A stretch of 19,197 nucleotides of DNA, taken from NCBI GenBank assembly GCA_964599655.1, contig CAZRGV010000121.1:1-19197 (forward strand), given 5' to 3'. The DNA comes from CAZRGV01 sp964599655 (lineage in GTDB: Bacteria; Planctomycetota; Planctomycetia; Isosphaerales; Isosphaeraceae). The position numbers were made by a program, and so were the translations under genes. The notes beneath the pieces are model-generated. The model searched no databases and was not told where the DNA came from. It was given only the letters and a program-made list of their open reading frames with translations. Shown in pieces: positions 1-7,216 of this stretch. Position 1 is the first letter of the stretch; each line of letters starts with the position of its first letter.

Positions 1-355
1 GTGCCACGGGGGGCTGGTCCACCAGGGCTCTGGGGTCCGTCGCAGTCACTGGTGGTGGGTGGCACTGGTGGCTTGCCCACCAGTGCTCCGACTGGTCGAG
101 GAAGACACGGGTGGACAAGCCACCAGTGGCACCCGATCGGAAGGTGCCACGGGGGGCTTGTCTACCAGGGCTCTGGGGTCCGTCGCAGTCACTGGTGGTG
201 GGTGCCACTGGTGGCTGGTCCACCAGTGCTCCGACTGGTCGAGGAAGACACGGGTGGACAAGCCACCAGTGGCACCCGATCGGAAGGTGCCACGGGGGGG
301 CTGGTCCACCAGGGCTCCGGGTCCGTCGCAGTCACTGGTGGACAAGCCCCCAGGG
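1..355. repeat. 143-bp tandem repeat block, 2.5 copies, hairpin-rich
   Basis: Units begin with GTGCCACGGGGGG at 1, 144 and 287, so the period is exactly 143 bp. Copies 1 and 2 are nearly identical. Copy 3 jumps from CACTGGTGG straight to ACAAGCC, losing the middle of the unit, and degenerates near 355. Each full unit is built from inverted CACTGGTGG/CCACCAGTG words. There is a perfect 10-bp stem at 62-71/77-86 with a 5-nt loop, its counterpart at 206-214/220-228, and an 8-bp stem at 126-133/143-150. Reading frames across it are low-complexity and open on both strands, so I treat it as non-coding. The block may continue upstream of the window. Confidence 0.9.
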
Positions 356-391
356 CCAGCCGTCCGCCGCAGGCCCCACCGTCGATTCTGT

Positions 392-436
392 TTGACATCC
401 ACGCCTTACCCTCCGAAAGTTTCTGATAAGGCGTGG
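392..436 (+). promoter_or_regulatory. TTGACA box followed by a 10-bp dyad upstream of the ATPase gene
   Basis: TTGACA occurs at 392-397. Directly after it, CCACGCCTTA (399-408) and TAAGGCGTGG (427-436) form a perfect 10-bp inverted repeat with an 18-nt centre. No good -10 lies 16-18 bp from TTGACA; the best is GAAAGT at 415-420. The dyad lies 87 nt before the start codon. It could be an operator for a dimeric regulator or an RNA hairpin in the leader. The function is inferred. Confidence 0.4.
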
Positions 437-522
437 TTTCGTTCGACTCGGGCGCGATCGCGGGACCAAGTTCGCGTGGCAGGACCCATTCGACCCCGTT
501 GGACTGTGGAAGGACGTGCATC

Positions 523-3258
523 ATGTCGGTAAGGACCCAACTGGGCACGCTCGAAACGAACGAGCTTTCGCGGACGCCTTGGCACACGCTCGACAGCCAG
601 GCGGCGCTGGACCGGCTGGAGACCGGCTCAGAGGGGTTGACGGCCGACCAGGTGAGGGAGCGTCTGGAGCGGTTCGGCCCCAACCGCCTGCGACCGCCCC
701 AGCGCCGGGGGCCGCTGGTTCGTCTCCTCCTGCAATTTCACAACATTCTTATCTATGTTTTGCTGGCCTCCGCACTCGCCACGGCCTTGCTTCAACATTG
801 GATCGACACCGGGGTGATCCTGGCGGTGGTGTTGATCAACGCCCTCATCGGGTTTGTGCAGGAGGGCAAGGCGGAGAAGTCGCTGGAAGCGATCACGCGC
901 ATGCTGTCGCTGGAAGCCACGGTCATCCGGGACGGAGCCAGGCAGACGGTGGCCGCCGAAGAGCTTGTCCCGGGCGATCTGGTGGTGCTCGGCTCTGGCG
1001 ACAAGGTCCCCGCCGACCTGCGACTGACCCAGGTCCGAGAACTGCGGATCGACGAGGCGATGCTCACGGGGGAGTCGGTTCCGACCGAGAAAACGACCGA
1101 GCCGCTCGCGGAGAACACGAGCCTCGGCGACCGGAGTTGTCTGGCGTTTTCGGGCACGCTGGTGACAACCGGCCAGGGGGTCGGCGTGGTCGTGGCCACG
1201 GGGGACCAAACCGAGCTGGGCAAGATCAGCCAGATGGTGTCCGAGACCCAGGCCCTGACCACGCCCCTGATCCGCCAGATGAATCGGTTCGGACACATCC
1301 TGGCGGTGGTCATCCTGGTGTTCGCCGTGCTGACCTTCGCGATGGGCTACCTCGTGGAGCACAGTTCGCCGGTGGAGCTGTTCCTGGCCTCGGTCGCCCT
1401 GGCGGTCGCCGCCATCCCCGAAGGGTTGCCCGCGATCCTGACGATCGTCCTGGCCATCGGTGTGCAGCGGATGGCCCGCCGCAACGCCATCATTCGGCGC
1501 TTGCCCGCGGTGGACACGCTGGGGGCCCTGACCGTCATCTGCTCCGACAAGACCGGCACCCTCACCCGCAACGAAATGACGGTCACCACCCTCGTGACCG
1601 CGGACGGCCCGTACGAGGTCACCGGGGTCGGCTATGAGCCCCATGGGGAAATCGTTCGCGATGGCCGGCCGATCACCATCGACCTCGACCCGGTCCTGAG
1701 GCAGGTCATCCGCGCCGGCCTGCTCTGCAACGAGGCCGACTTGCGGCAGGAACAGGGCAAGTGGCGTCCCCGAGGGGACCCCATGGAAGGGGCCCTGATT
1801 ACGCTGGCCAGCAAGGCCGGGCTCGACGTCCGTGAGACGCGGCGCACCTGGCCAACGCTCGACACCATCCCGTTCGAATCGCGCAACCGCTTCATGGCGA
1901 CGCTGCACCGTGGCCCCGCCAAGGAGGGAGGCCATGCCGTGGTGTTTGTGAAAGGCGGGCCGGAACGGCTCCTGGAGATGTGCGACCAGCAGGCCAACGG
2001 CAACGAGCTCCAGCCGATTGACGCCCCGTTCTGGGAAACGCAGGTGGAAGCGATGGCCTCCCGCGGGCAAAGGGTGCTGGCCGTCGCGTCGCGGCCCGCG
2101 GCGCCGGGGCAGGATCGGCTCGACTTTGACGAGGTTCAAGACGGGCTGGTGATGCTCGGCTTGCTGGGCATCATCGATCCGCCCCGCGAGGAAGCGATCC
2201 AGGCGGTCCAGCAGTGCCACGACGCGGGCATCCGCGTGGTCATGATCACGGGCGACCACGCCCAGACCGCCCGTGCCATCGGCCTGGAATTGGGAATCGG
2301 CGACGGGAACCGCGCCTTGACCGGCCGCGAGATCGACGCGATGGACGACCAAGCGTTGAGTCAGGCGGCTCGACAGTGCGACGTGTTCGCCCGAGTCAGC
2401 CCCGAGCACAAGCTCCGGCTCGTGCAGGCCATCCAGTCGCGCGGCGAGGTGGTGGCCATGACGGGCGACGGCGTCAACGATGCCCCGGCGCTGAAGCGCG
2501 CCAACGTCGGCATCGCCATGGGCATCAAGGGGACCGAGGTGACCAAGGAAGCGGCCGAGATGGTCTTGACCGACGATAACTTTGCCTCGATCGCCCACGC
2601 GGTCGAAGAAGGCCGCACGGTCTACGACAACCTCCGCAAAGCCATTCTCTTCATGCTGCCGACCAACGGCGGCGAAGGACTCACCATCTTTTTCGCCATC
2701 GCGCTGGGACGCTCGTTGCCCTTGACGCCCGTGCAGGTGCTTTGGGTGAACATGATTACGTCCGTGACTCTGTCATTGGCCCTGGCCTTCGAGCCGCCCG
2801 AGCTGACGGTCATGAAACGTCCGCCGCGTGATCCCAAGACCAACCTGCTCAGCGGCTACTTTTTGTGGCGGATCGCGCTGGTCTCCGCGCTGATGTGCGC
2901 GGGAACCTTTGGGCTTTTTCTCTGGTACCGCAACCAGGGGACGTCGGAAGCCTTCGCGCGCACCGTGGCCGTCAACACGATCGTCATGTTCGAGGTCTTC
3001 TACCTGCTCAACACCCGGTTCGTCGTCGCGCCGGTGCTGAGCGTCCAAGGACTGCTCGGCAGTCGGCCCGTGTTGCTGGCCATCGCCCTAGTCGTCGGCT
3101 TCCAGCTCCTGTTCACTTACGCGCCGGTTATGCAACGGTTGTTTGGGACCACGGCCATCGGATTCGGTGACTGGTGCGTGCTGCTGCTGGTCGCCGTCAG
3201 CGTGCTTTGGATCGTGGAAATCGAGAAGTGGGTCGCACGTCGGAGGTCGTGGGCCTGA
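523..3258 (+). CDS. P2-type cation-transporting ATPase (Ca2+-ATPase-like)
   Basis: This is an inner-membrane pump that couples ATP hydrolysis to cation transport through a phospho-aspartate intermediate. It has 911 residues, the usual length for P2 ATPases. Visible in order are an N-terminal cation ATPase domain (PWHTLD, about 18-75), the M1-M2 hydrophobic pair, the actuator motif TGES (182-185), M4 with IPEGL (Pro299, Glu300), the phosphorylation motif DKTGTLT with Asp342, the hinge TGDGVNDAP (647-655), and the C-terminal membrane bundle. In M5, Asn715 and Glu718 align with SERCA Asn768/Glu771. In M6, NMITS has Asn743 and Thr746, but Ser747 replaces SERCA Asp800. The ion is therefore uncertain (Ca2+, Mn2+ or monovalent). 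ATG 523 is chosen because GGAAGGA lies 8 nt upstream; an in-frame GTG at 433 sits inside the upstream dyad and would add an unrelated leader. Confidence 0.93.
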   Translation: MSVRTQLGTLETNELSRTPWHTLDSQAALDRLETGSEGLTADQVRERLERFGPNRLRPPQRRGPLVRLLLQFHNILIYVLLASALATALLQHWIDTGVILAVVLINALIGFVQEGKAEKSLEAITRMLSLEATVIRDGARQTVAAEELVPGDLVVLGSGDKVPADLRLTQVRELRIDEAMLTGESVPTEKTTEPLAENTSLGDRSCLAFSGTLVTTGQGVGVVVATGDQTELGKISQMVSETQALTTPLIRQMNRFGHILAVVILVFAVLTFAMGYLVEHSSPVELFLASVALAVAAIPEGLPAILTIVLAIGVQRMARRNAIIRRLPAVDTLGALTVICSDKTGTLTRNEMTVTTLVTADGPYEVTGVGYEPHGEIVRDGRPITIDLDPVLRQVIRAGLLCNEADLRQEQGKWRPRGDPMEGALITLASKAGLDVRETRRTWPTLDTIPFESRNRFMATLHRGPAKEGGHAVVFVKGGPERLLEMCDQQANGNELQPIDAPFWETQVEAMASRGQRVLAVASRPAAPGQDRLDFDEVQDGLVMLGLLGIIDPPREEAIQAVQQCHDAGIRVVMITGDHAQTARAIGLELGIGDGNRALTGREIDAMDDQALSQAARQCDVFARVSPEHKLRLVQAIQSRGEVVAMTGDGVNDAPALKRANVGIAMGIKGTEVTKEAAEMVLTDDNFASIAHAVEEGRTVYDNLRKAILFMLPTNGGEGLTIFFAIALGRSLPLTPVQVLWVNMITSVTLSLALAFEPPELTVMKRPPRDPKTNLLSGYFLWRIALVSALMCAGTFGLFLWYRNQGTSEAFARTVAVNTIVMFEVFYLLNTRFVVAPVLSVQGLLGSRPVLLAIALVVGFQLLFTYAPVMQRLFGTTAIGFGDWCVLLLVAVSVLWIVEIEKWVARRRSWA

Positions 3259-3323
3259 CCGGAGACCAGACGGCTTTCAACGTACCGCGGACTGTGCGGT
3301 CCGAGACCACCCCAGCGGCCTCT

Positions 3324-3540
3324 GGCATGGGCGCGACCGGGGTCGAGACGACCCCGGCCACCCCGTCGGACGGTGGCGGCATGGGCGCGACCGGGGTCGA
3401 GACGACCCCGGCCACCCCGTCGGACGGTGGCGGCATGGGCGCGACCAGGGTCGAGACGACCCCGGCCACCCCGTCGGACGGTGGCGGCTGGGGGCAAATC
3501 AACCAGGGGCAGGTGACCGGGGTCGAGACGATCCCGGCCA
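3324..3540. repeat. 54-bp minisatellite with a hairpin in every unit
   Basis: Three near-identical 54-bp units lie at 3324-3377, 3378-3431 and 3432-3485, followed by a degenerate fourth and preceded by a partial unit. Each unit contains CCGGGGTCG-AGA-CGACCCCGG, a 9-bp stem with a 3-nt loop, at 3337-3357, 3391-3411, 3445-3465 (one mismatch) and 3517-3537 (one G-T). The block starts 65 nt after the ATPase stop and fills the gap to the convergent gene at 3611. Because 54 is a multiple of three it stays open in several frames, but no start or domain suggests coding. A role as a bidirectional transcription stop is possible but not shown. Confidence 0.88.
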
Positions 3541-3580
3541 CTCCGAAGGAATTCGGTGGGCGGTGCCACGCTCCGAAGGA
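3541..3580 (+). repeat. Half copy of a dispersed palindromic element, flanked by 10-bp direct repeats
   Basis: GGAATTCGGTGGGCGGTGCC (3548-3567) resembles the right arms of the near-palindromes at 8650-8710 and 13771-13827. No matching left arm precedes it. The word CTCCGAAGGA occurs at 3541-3550 and again at 3571-3580, bracketing the half element. Confidence 0.5.
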
Positions 3581-3610
3581 CGAAAGTTCCGGGCCATGGC
3601 GTGGAACCGG

Positions 3611-4048
3611 TTACGTGCCTCGGCTCAGCTCGGAGTCTTCTTCTTCGGGGTGGCCGGCGTAGAACTCGAAGAAGGCTTGGCCGGCGAAGTAGTCGGCCAT
3701 GGCGCGACGGACGGATCGGAGCTGGTCGACAAAGCGGGCGTATTGCTGGATCAGCTTGCGGCGCCGTTCCGGGGAGAGCTGAGCGATGTCGTGGTAGTAG
3801 CGTTCGCCGGTTTCCCGGTCGCGGAAGCTCCAGAGCCGCTTGACGCGCAGACCCGATTCCTCGTCGTCAAACATGAGCTGACGGGCATACTGGCGGGCTT
3901 TCATCTTCTTGGCGAAGGCGATCAGCTCGGCGTTCGACTCATAGCCGCCGTGCCACTCGATCCATCGCACGATTCGATCCGTGCTGATGCGCGGACCGTC
4001 TCCCTCGCAAAGCTCTTTCAGGCTCGCCACGATTTCGGCGGGTCCCAT
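3611..4048 (-). CDS. Conserved-looking hypothetical protein, 145 aa
   Basis: I do not recognise the family. The protein is soluble, strongly charged and probably mostly helical, with no signal peptide or membrane segment. Notable segments are RIVRWIEWHGGYESN (about 25-39), a basic stretch KKMKARQYARQ (47-57), WSFRDRETGERYYHD (73-87) and an aromatic patch DYFAGQAFFEFYAGH (119-133) before an acidic tail. Composition and codon use look like a real gene. ATG 4048 is preceded by a purine run (GGGGGGAGA) at Shine-Dalgarno distance. It stands alone, convergent with the ATPase and divergent from the DUF1080 gene. Confidence 0.75.
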   Translation of the reverse strand: MGPAEIVASLKELCEGDGPRISTDRIVRWIEWHGGYESNAELIAFAKKMKARQYARQLMFDDEESGLRVKRLWSFRDRETGERYYHDIAQLSPERRRKLIQQYARFVDQLRSVRRAMADYFAGQAFFEFYAGHPEEEDSELSRGT

Positions 4049-4258
4049 CGGTCGTCTCCCCCCGCATCGACTCGACGCGCCGATCGTCCGTAACGATCCG
4101 AGAGCGCGGACGTTCGGCTCTCCAACCCGGCTTTTCGCGAATCTTACAACAGCGCACGGGTGTTGTCGATGGACCGGCGTTCAACCGTCCAAAAATTCAT
4201 TATGACCAACCGTTCCAATCGATACAACCGGCCAGGTCGAAGTTCGGTTTTTCGCCCG

Positions 4259-4286
4259 TTGACTCCCCCTGGGAGACGGGTTAGCG
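4259..4286 (+). promoter_or_regulatory. Weak candidate promoter for the DUF1080 gene
   Basis: TTGACT (4259-4264) is followed, after 16 bp, by TTAGCG (4281-4286). The -35 matches five of six consensus bases, but the -10 match is poor. It lies about 60 nt before ATG 4347 in the divergent gap 4049-4346. Confidence 0.25.
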
Positions 4287-4346
4287 TGGCCTTGTTTTGG
4301 GGACGATCGGTTGCGATCCCTCCCACCGACCCACTGGAGTTTATCC

Positions 4347-5123
4347 ATGTCGCGCGCATCGTCTCGAGTGGCCCTGGCGGTTCCCGCCCTCGCGCTCCTG
4401 TTGCTGCCGGGAGCGGCTCCGGAGTCGAAACCGAACGTTGAGGACGAGGGGTTTATCGCCCTGTTCGACGGCGGCGACCTTTCGGAATGGATGATTCCCG
4501 AAGGGGACAACGGGCACTGGAAGGTCGTCGATCAGGGTGGTCAGAAGGTGATCGACTATGACGCTCGGAGCGAGGCGCCCGGCAACAAGAACCTGATCTC
4601 GCGCCGAGAGTTCGGCGACTTCGTTCTGAAGTTCGACTGGCGGATCAAGGAAACGCCTTACATGAACCCGAATATCCCCTACGTGCTGTCCGACGGCATC
4701 CATGCGCGTGGCACGGACGGGAAAGAGCTCAAGCTTCGGCTCCCGGACAGCGATTCGGGCGTCTACCTTCGCGACATGAACGGGAAAAGCCAGGTGAACA
4801 TCTGGTGCTGGCCGATCGGTTCGGGCGAAGTTTACGGGTATCGGATGGACAAGAGCCTGCCGGCCGAAGTGCGAGCGGGCGTCACGCCGAAGCACCAGGC
4901 CGACAAGCCGGTCGGCGAGTGGAACTCGTTCGAGATCACGCTCAAGGGGGACCGGCTCACGGTGGTGCTCAACGGGACGACGGTGATCGAGAACGCCCAG
5001 TTGCCCGGAATTCCCAAGACGGGGCCGATCGCCCTGCAACACCACGGCGGCTACCGCGACGGCAAGTATCTTGGACCGCCCAGCCTGGTGCAGTTCCGGA
5101 ACATTCGGATCAAGCCGCTCTGA
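4347..5123 (+). CDS. Exported DUF1080 (3-keto-disaccharide hydrolase family) protein
   Basis: The protein has 258 residues. A signal peptide is clear (MSRASSR, then an Ala/Leu/Pro core to about residue 24), so it acts in the periplasm or outside the cell. The rest (about 35-258) is one DUF1080 jelly-roll domain. It opens with GFIALFDGGDLSEW (35-48) and contains DSDSGVYLRD, WNSFEITLKGDRLTVVLNG, a GPIALQHHGG segment and a closing VQFRNIRIKPL. Members of this family, expanded in planctomycetes, act on carbohydrates, and some hydrolyse 3-keto-disaccharides; the substrate here is unknown. ATG 4347 is chosen because GGAG lies 7 nt upstream and the signal peptide begins there. The di-haem cytochrome gene follows 157 nt later on the same strand. 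Confidence 0.92.
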   Translation: MSRASSRVALAVPALALLLLPGAAPESKPNVEDEGFIALFDGGDLSEWMIPEGDNGHWKVVDQGGQKVIDYDARSEAPGNKNLISRREFGDFVLKFDWRIKETPYMNPNIPYVLSDGIHARGTDGKELKLRLPDSDSGVYLRDMNGKSQVNIWCWPIGSGEVYGYRMDKSLPAEVRAGVTPKHQADKPVGEWNSFEITLKGDRLTVVLNGTTVIENAQLPGIPKTGPIALQHHGGYRDGKYLGPPSLVQFRNIRIKPL

Positions 5124-5280
5124 TCGGGCGTCGGAGCGGTGGAGGGAGGATCGGCCCTGGAGTTTCGGGGACGTTTCCTCCGCGCGCCCCATTTCCGAGC
5201 CGGGCCCCGACGCCTAGCATTAAAGAGGAGGGCCACTGGTTGAGCGCGTTGGGACCGGGTCGGGTCGGGAGTGACGGGCC

Positions 5281-6648
5281 ATGTCAGCACGTCGTGAGAA
5301 TCAACGAGGGGTGTGGCTCGGGATCGTTTTGGCGGGCTGGGTGTCGCTGGCCAATGCGTCGGATTCGGCATGCCCGACGGCCGCGGAGCGAGGCCGGATC
5401 GCGTTGACCTCGAAGAGCTACCTGCCGCCGGCCTGGAGCCTCGACGCCTACAAGAAGGCGGGTTCGCTCTGGGGCGTCAAGGCCCCCAACCCGGACACCG
5501 AGCCCGAGGCCTACGCGGCGGCGTTCAACCGCCGGTACGGCTTGCATCCGGCCCCCTACCCCAACGATGGCCTGCCGATGGGCCTGCGACGCGCCTCGAG
5601 CGGCGACGGAACCAAAACCGGCATTCAGCTCGACTGCATGGTCTGTCACGGCGGGTCGATCGGAGGTCAAAGTTATGTGGGGCTGGGCAACTCACAGCTC
5701 GACCTGAAAGCCCTGCTCGACGACCTGACGATCGCCGACGGCAAGGTCCCTCCGCTCTCGTTCTTCACGCTGAACTCGGCGCGAGGGACGAACAACGCGG
5801 GGCAAATCGCGGTCGTGCTCCTGAGCGTGCGGAACACGGACCTGACGTTCCGCAAGTTTCCGCTGTTCACCGGCGCCAACCTGCCCGAGCTCGACACGCC
5901 GCCCTGGTGGAACCTCAAGAAGAAATCCACCAAGTATTACGATGGCCGCACCGACGCGAGGGCGGCGCGGTCGAACATGCAATTCCTGCTCGGCGACCTG
6001 ACGCTCCCGCAATTCCAGGAGCTGGAACCGACGTTCCAGGAGATCGACGCTTACATCAAGAGCATCGAGCCGCCGAAGTATCCGTTTCCGATCGATCGGG
6101 CCCTGGCATCGAAAGGAGAACGTGTTTTCGAGCAACATTGCGCTCGATGCCACGGAACGTACGGGCCCAACGGCCAGTACCCGAACAAGGTCATTCCGCT
6201 GGATGTGATCGGAACCGACCCGGCGCGGTTGAAGGGGATCACCGATCGGTTCCTCGACCACTACAACGCGACGTGGTTCGGCGAAATTTATCCGGTGGTC
6301 GAGCCGCAAATCGGCTACCAGGCCCCGCCGCTCGACGGGATTTGGGCCAGCGCGCCTTACCTGCACAACGGGTCGGTCCCGACGCTGGAGAACCTGCTCA
6401 AATCGACGACCCGTCCCAAGCGATTCCGCCGGCCGCCGTCGACCGACTTCGCCCATTACGACACCCAGCGCGTCGGATGGAAGTTTGAGGAGGTTTGCGA
6501 GCCGATCGCGCCCGACACGCCGGCCTTCGAGGCGAAGTTCCTCTACGATACCTCGCGATGGGGCCTGAGCAACTCGGGGCACACGTTCGGAGACGACCTG
6601 AGCGACGACGAGCGTTGGGCGGTGATCGAGTACCTGAAAACGTTGTAG
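5281..6648 (+). CDS. Exported di-haem cytochrome c, RoxA/MauG-like
   Basis: This 455-residue periplasmic redox protein has an N-terminal signal peptide ending near ANA (about residue 26). Two covalent haem motifs are visible: CMVCH at 119-123 and CARCH at 287-291. The second belongs to a C-terminal cytochrome c domain ending in DDERWAVIEYLKTL. The segment APYLHNGSVPTLENLL (from residue 358) is typical of the MauG/di-haem peroxidase/RoxA superfamily. The long region between the haems, rich in Trp, Phe and Tyr, fits RoxA-like proteins better than classical peroxidases. RoxA (rubber oxygenase) is longer, so oxygenase activity is not implied. GGGAG lies 9 nt before ATG 5281. The stop is only 11 nt from the end of the convergent PEBP gene. 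Confidence 0.88.
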   Translation: MSARRENQRGVWLGIVLAGWVSLANASDSACPTAAERGRIALTSKSYLPPAWSLDAYKKAGSLWGVKAPNPDTEPEAYAAAFNRRYGLHPAPYPNDGLPMGLRRASSGDGTKTGIQLDCMVCHGGSIGGQSYVGLGNSQLDLKALLDDLTIADGKVPPLSFFTLNSARGTNNAGQIAVVLLSVRNTDLTFRKFPLFTGANLPELDTPPWWNLKKKSTKYYDGRTDARAARSNMQFLLGDLTLPQFQELEPTFQEIDAYIKSIEPPKYPFPIDRALASKGERVFEQHCARCHGTYGPNGQYPNKVIPLDVIGTDPARLKGITDRFLDHYNATWFGEIYPVVEPQIGYQAPPLDGIWASAPYLHNGSVPTLENLLKSTTRPKRFRRPPSTDFAHYDTQRVGWKFEEVCEPIAPDTPAFEAKFLYDTSRWGLSNSGHTFGDDLSDDERWAVIEYLKTL

Positions 6649-6659
6649 CGTCGCGCCGG

Positions 6660-7196
6660 TCAGCGCCTCGCATAGGTTCCCGTCAACCGGCCCTCCGCCA
6701 GGATATGGCCCTTCAGGGCGGAAAGGACCGCGCCTCGTCCGGCGCCGGTATCCAGGTTCAAGAGCGCATCGAGCGCATAGAGATGAAAGATGTAATGATG
6801 CGTTCCACTGGGAGGACAGGGCCCGCCGTAGCCGGCTTTGCCGAAGTCGTTGGTTCCCTGTTTCGCGGGCCCGGCGCTCTGGTTTGACGCGAATCCGGCC
6901 TCCAGCGAGAGGCGATTGGCGGGGAGGTTGAAGAGGACCCAGTGGGTGAACGTGCCGGCGGGGGCGTCGGGGTCGTCGACGATCAACGCCAGGGACTTGG
7001 TCCTCGGGGGCGGCTCGGACCACGCCAGAGGCGGCGAGACGTCGTCCCCGTCGCAGGTGAACCGCTTGGGGATCGCGCCGCCGTCGTCGAACGCGTCGCT
7101 TCGAAGCGAGATCGACAGCGGGCCGCTGGGGGCCTCGTCGCGGGCGGCGCAGCCGGCCAGAACGACGAGGATCGAGGTGACGACACGCTTGAGCAC
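6660..7196 (-). CDS. YbhB/YbcL-family (PEBP, Raf kinase inhibitor-like) lipoprotein
   Basis: The protein is 178 residues from GTG 7196. The signal MLKRVVTSILVVLAGC ends in a lipobox with Cys16, so it is predicted to be lipid-anchored. The PEBP fold is identified by FTCDGDDVSPPLAW (47-60), DDPDAP (74-79), THWVLFNLP (84-92) and YGGPCPPSGTHHYIFHLYALD (123-143). Bacterial PEBP proteins bind small anionic ligands, but their role is mostly unknown. Start choice is ambiguous. TTG at 7220 forms a TTGA overlap with the dipeptidase stop and has GGAG 5 nt upstream; GTG 7196 has AGGA 8 nt upstream and gives a shorter, standard lipoprotein leader. Either way it is probably co-transcribed with the upstream dipeptidase. 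Confidence 0.9.
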   Translation of the reverse strand: MLKRVVTSILVVLAGCAARDEAPSGPLSISLRSDAFDDGGAIPKRFTCDGDDVSPPLAWSEPPPRTKSLALIVDDPDAPAGTFTHWVLFNLPANRLSLEAGFASNQSAGPAKQGTNDFGKAGYGGPCPPSGTHHYIFHLYALDALLNLDTGAGRGAVLSALKGHILAEGRLTGTYARR

Positions 7197-7216
7197 GTTC
7201 TGGTTCCTGAGTGAGT

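Noticed and set aside
1..532. Several overlapping open frames of 94-164 codons across the 143-bp repeats on both strands
   Set aside because: They are open only because the repeat is GC-rich, they exist on both strands at once, and none shows a domain. Repeats explain them.
628..2598. 656-codon minus-strand frame opposite the ATPase gene
   Set aside because: It is the antisense shadow of a gene with full P-type ATPase motifs; its translation is rich in His/Gly/Arg/Asp with no domain.
3143..4093. 316-codon plus-strand frame running from the ATPase end through the minisatellite and antisense to 3611-4048
   Set aside because: It depends on the 54-bp repeat and on the antisense of a better gene with its own ribosome site.
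5222..5260. Strong Shine-Dalgarno-like AAAGAGGAGGG with TTG 5240 as a possible upstream small gene
   Set aside because: The resulting frame overlaps the cytochrome gene and does not look like protein.
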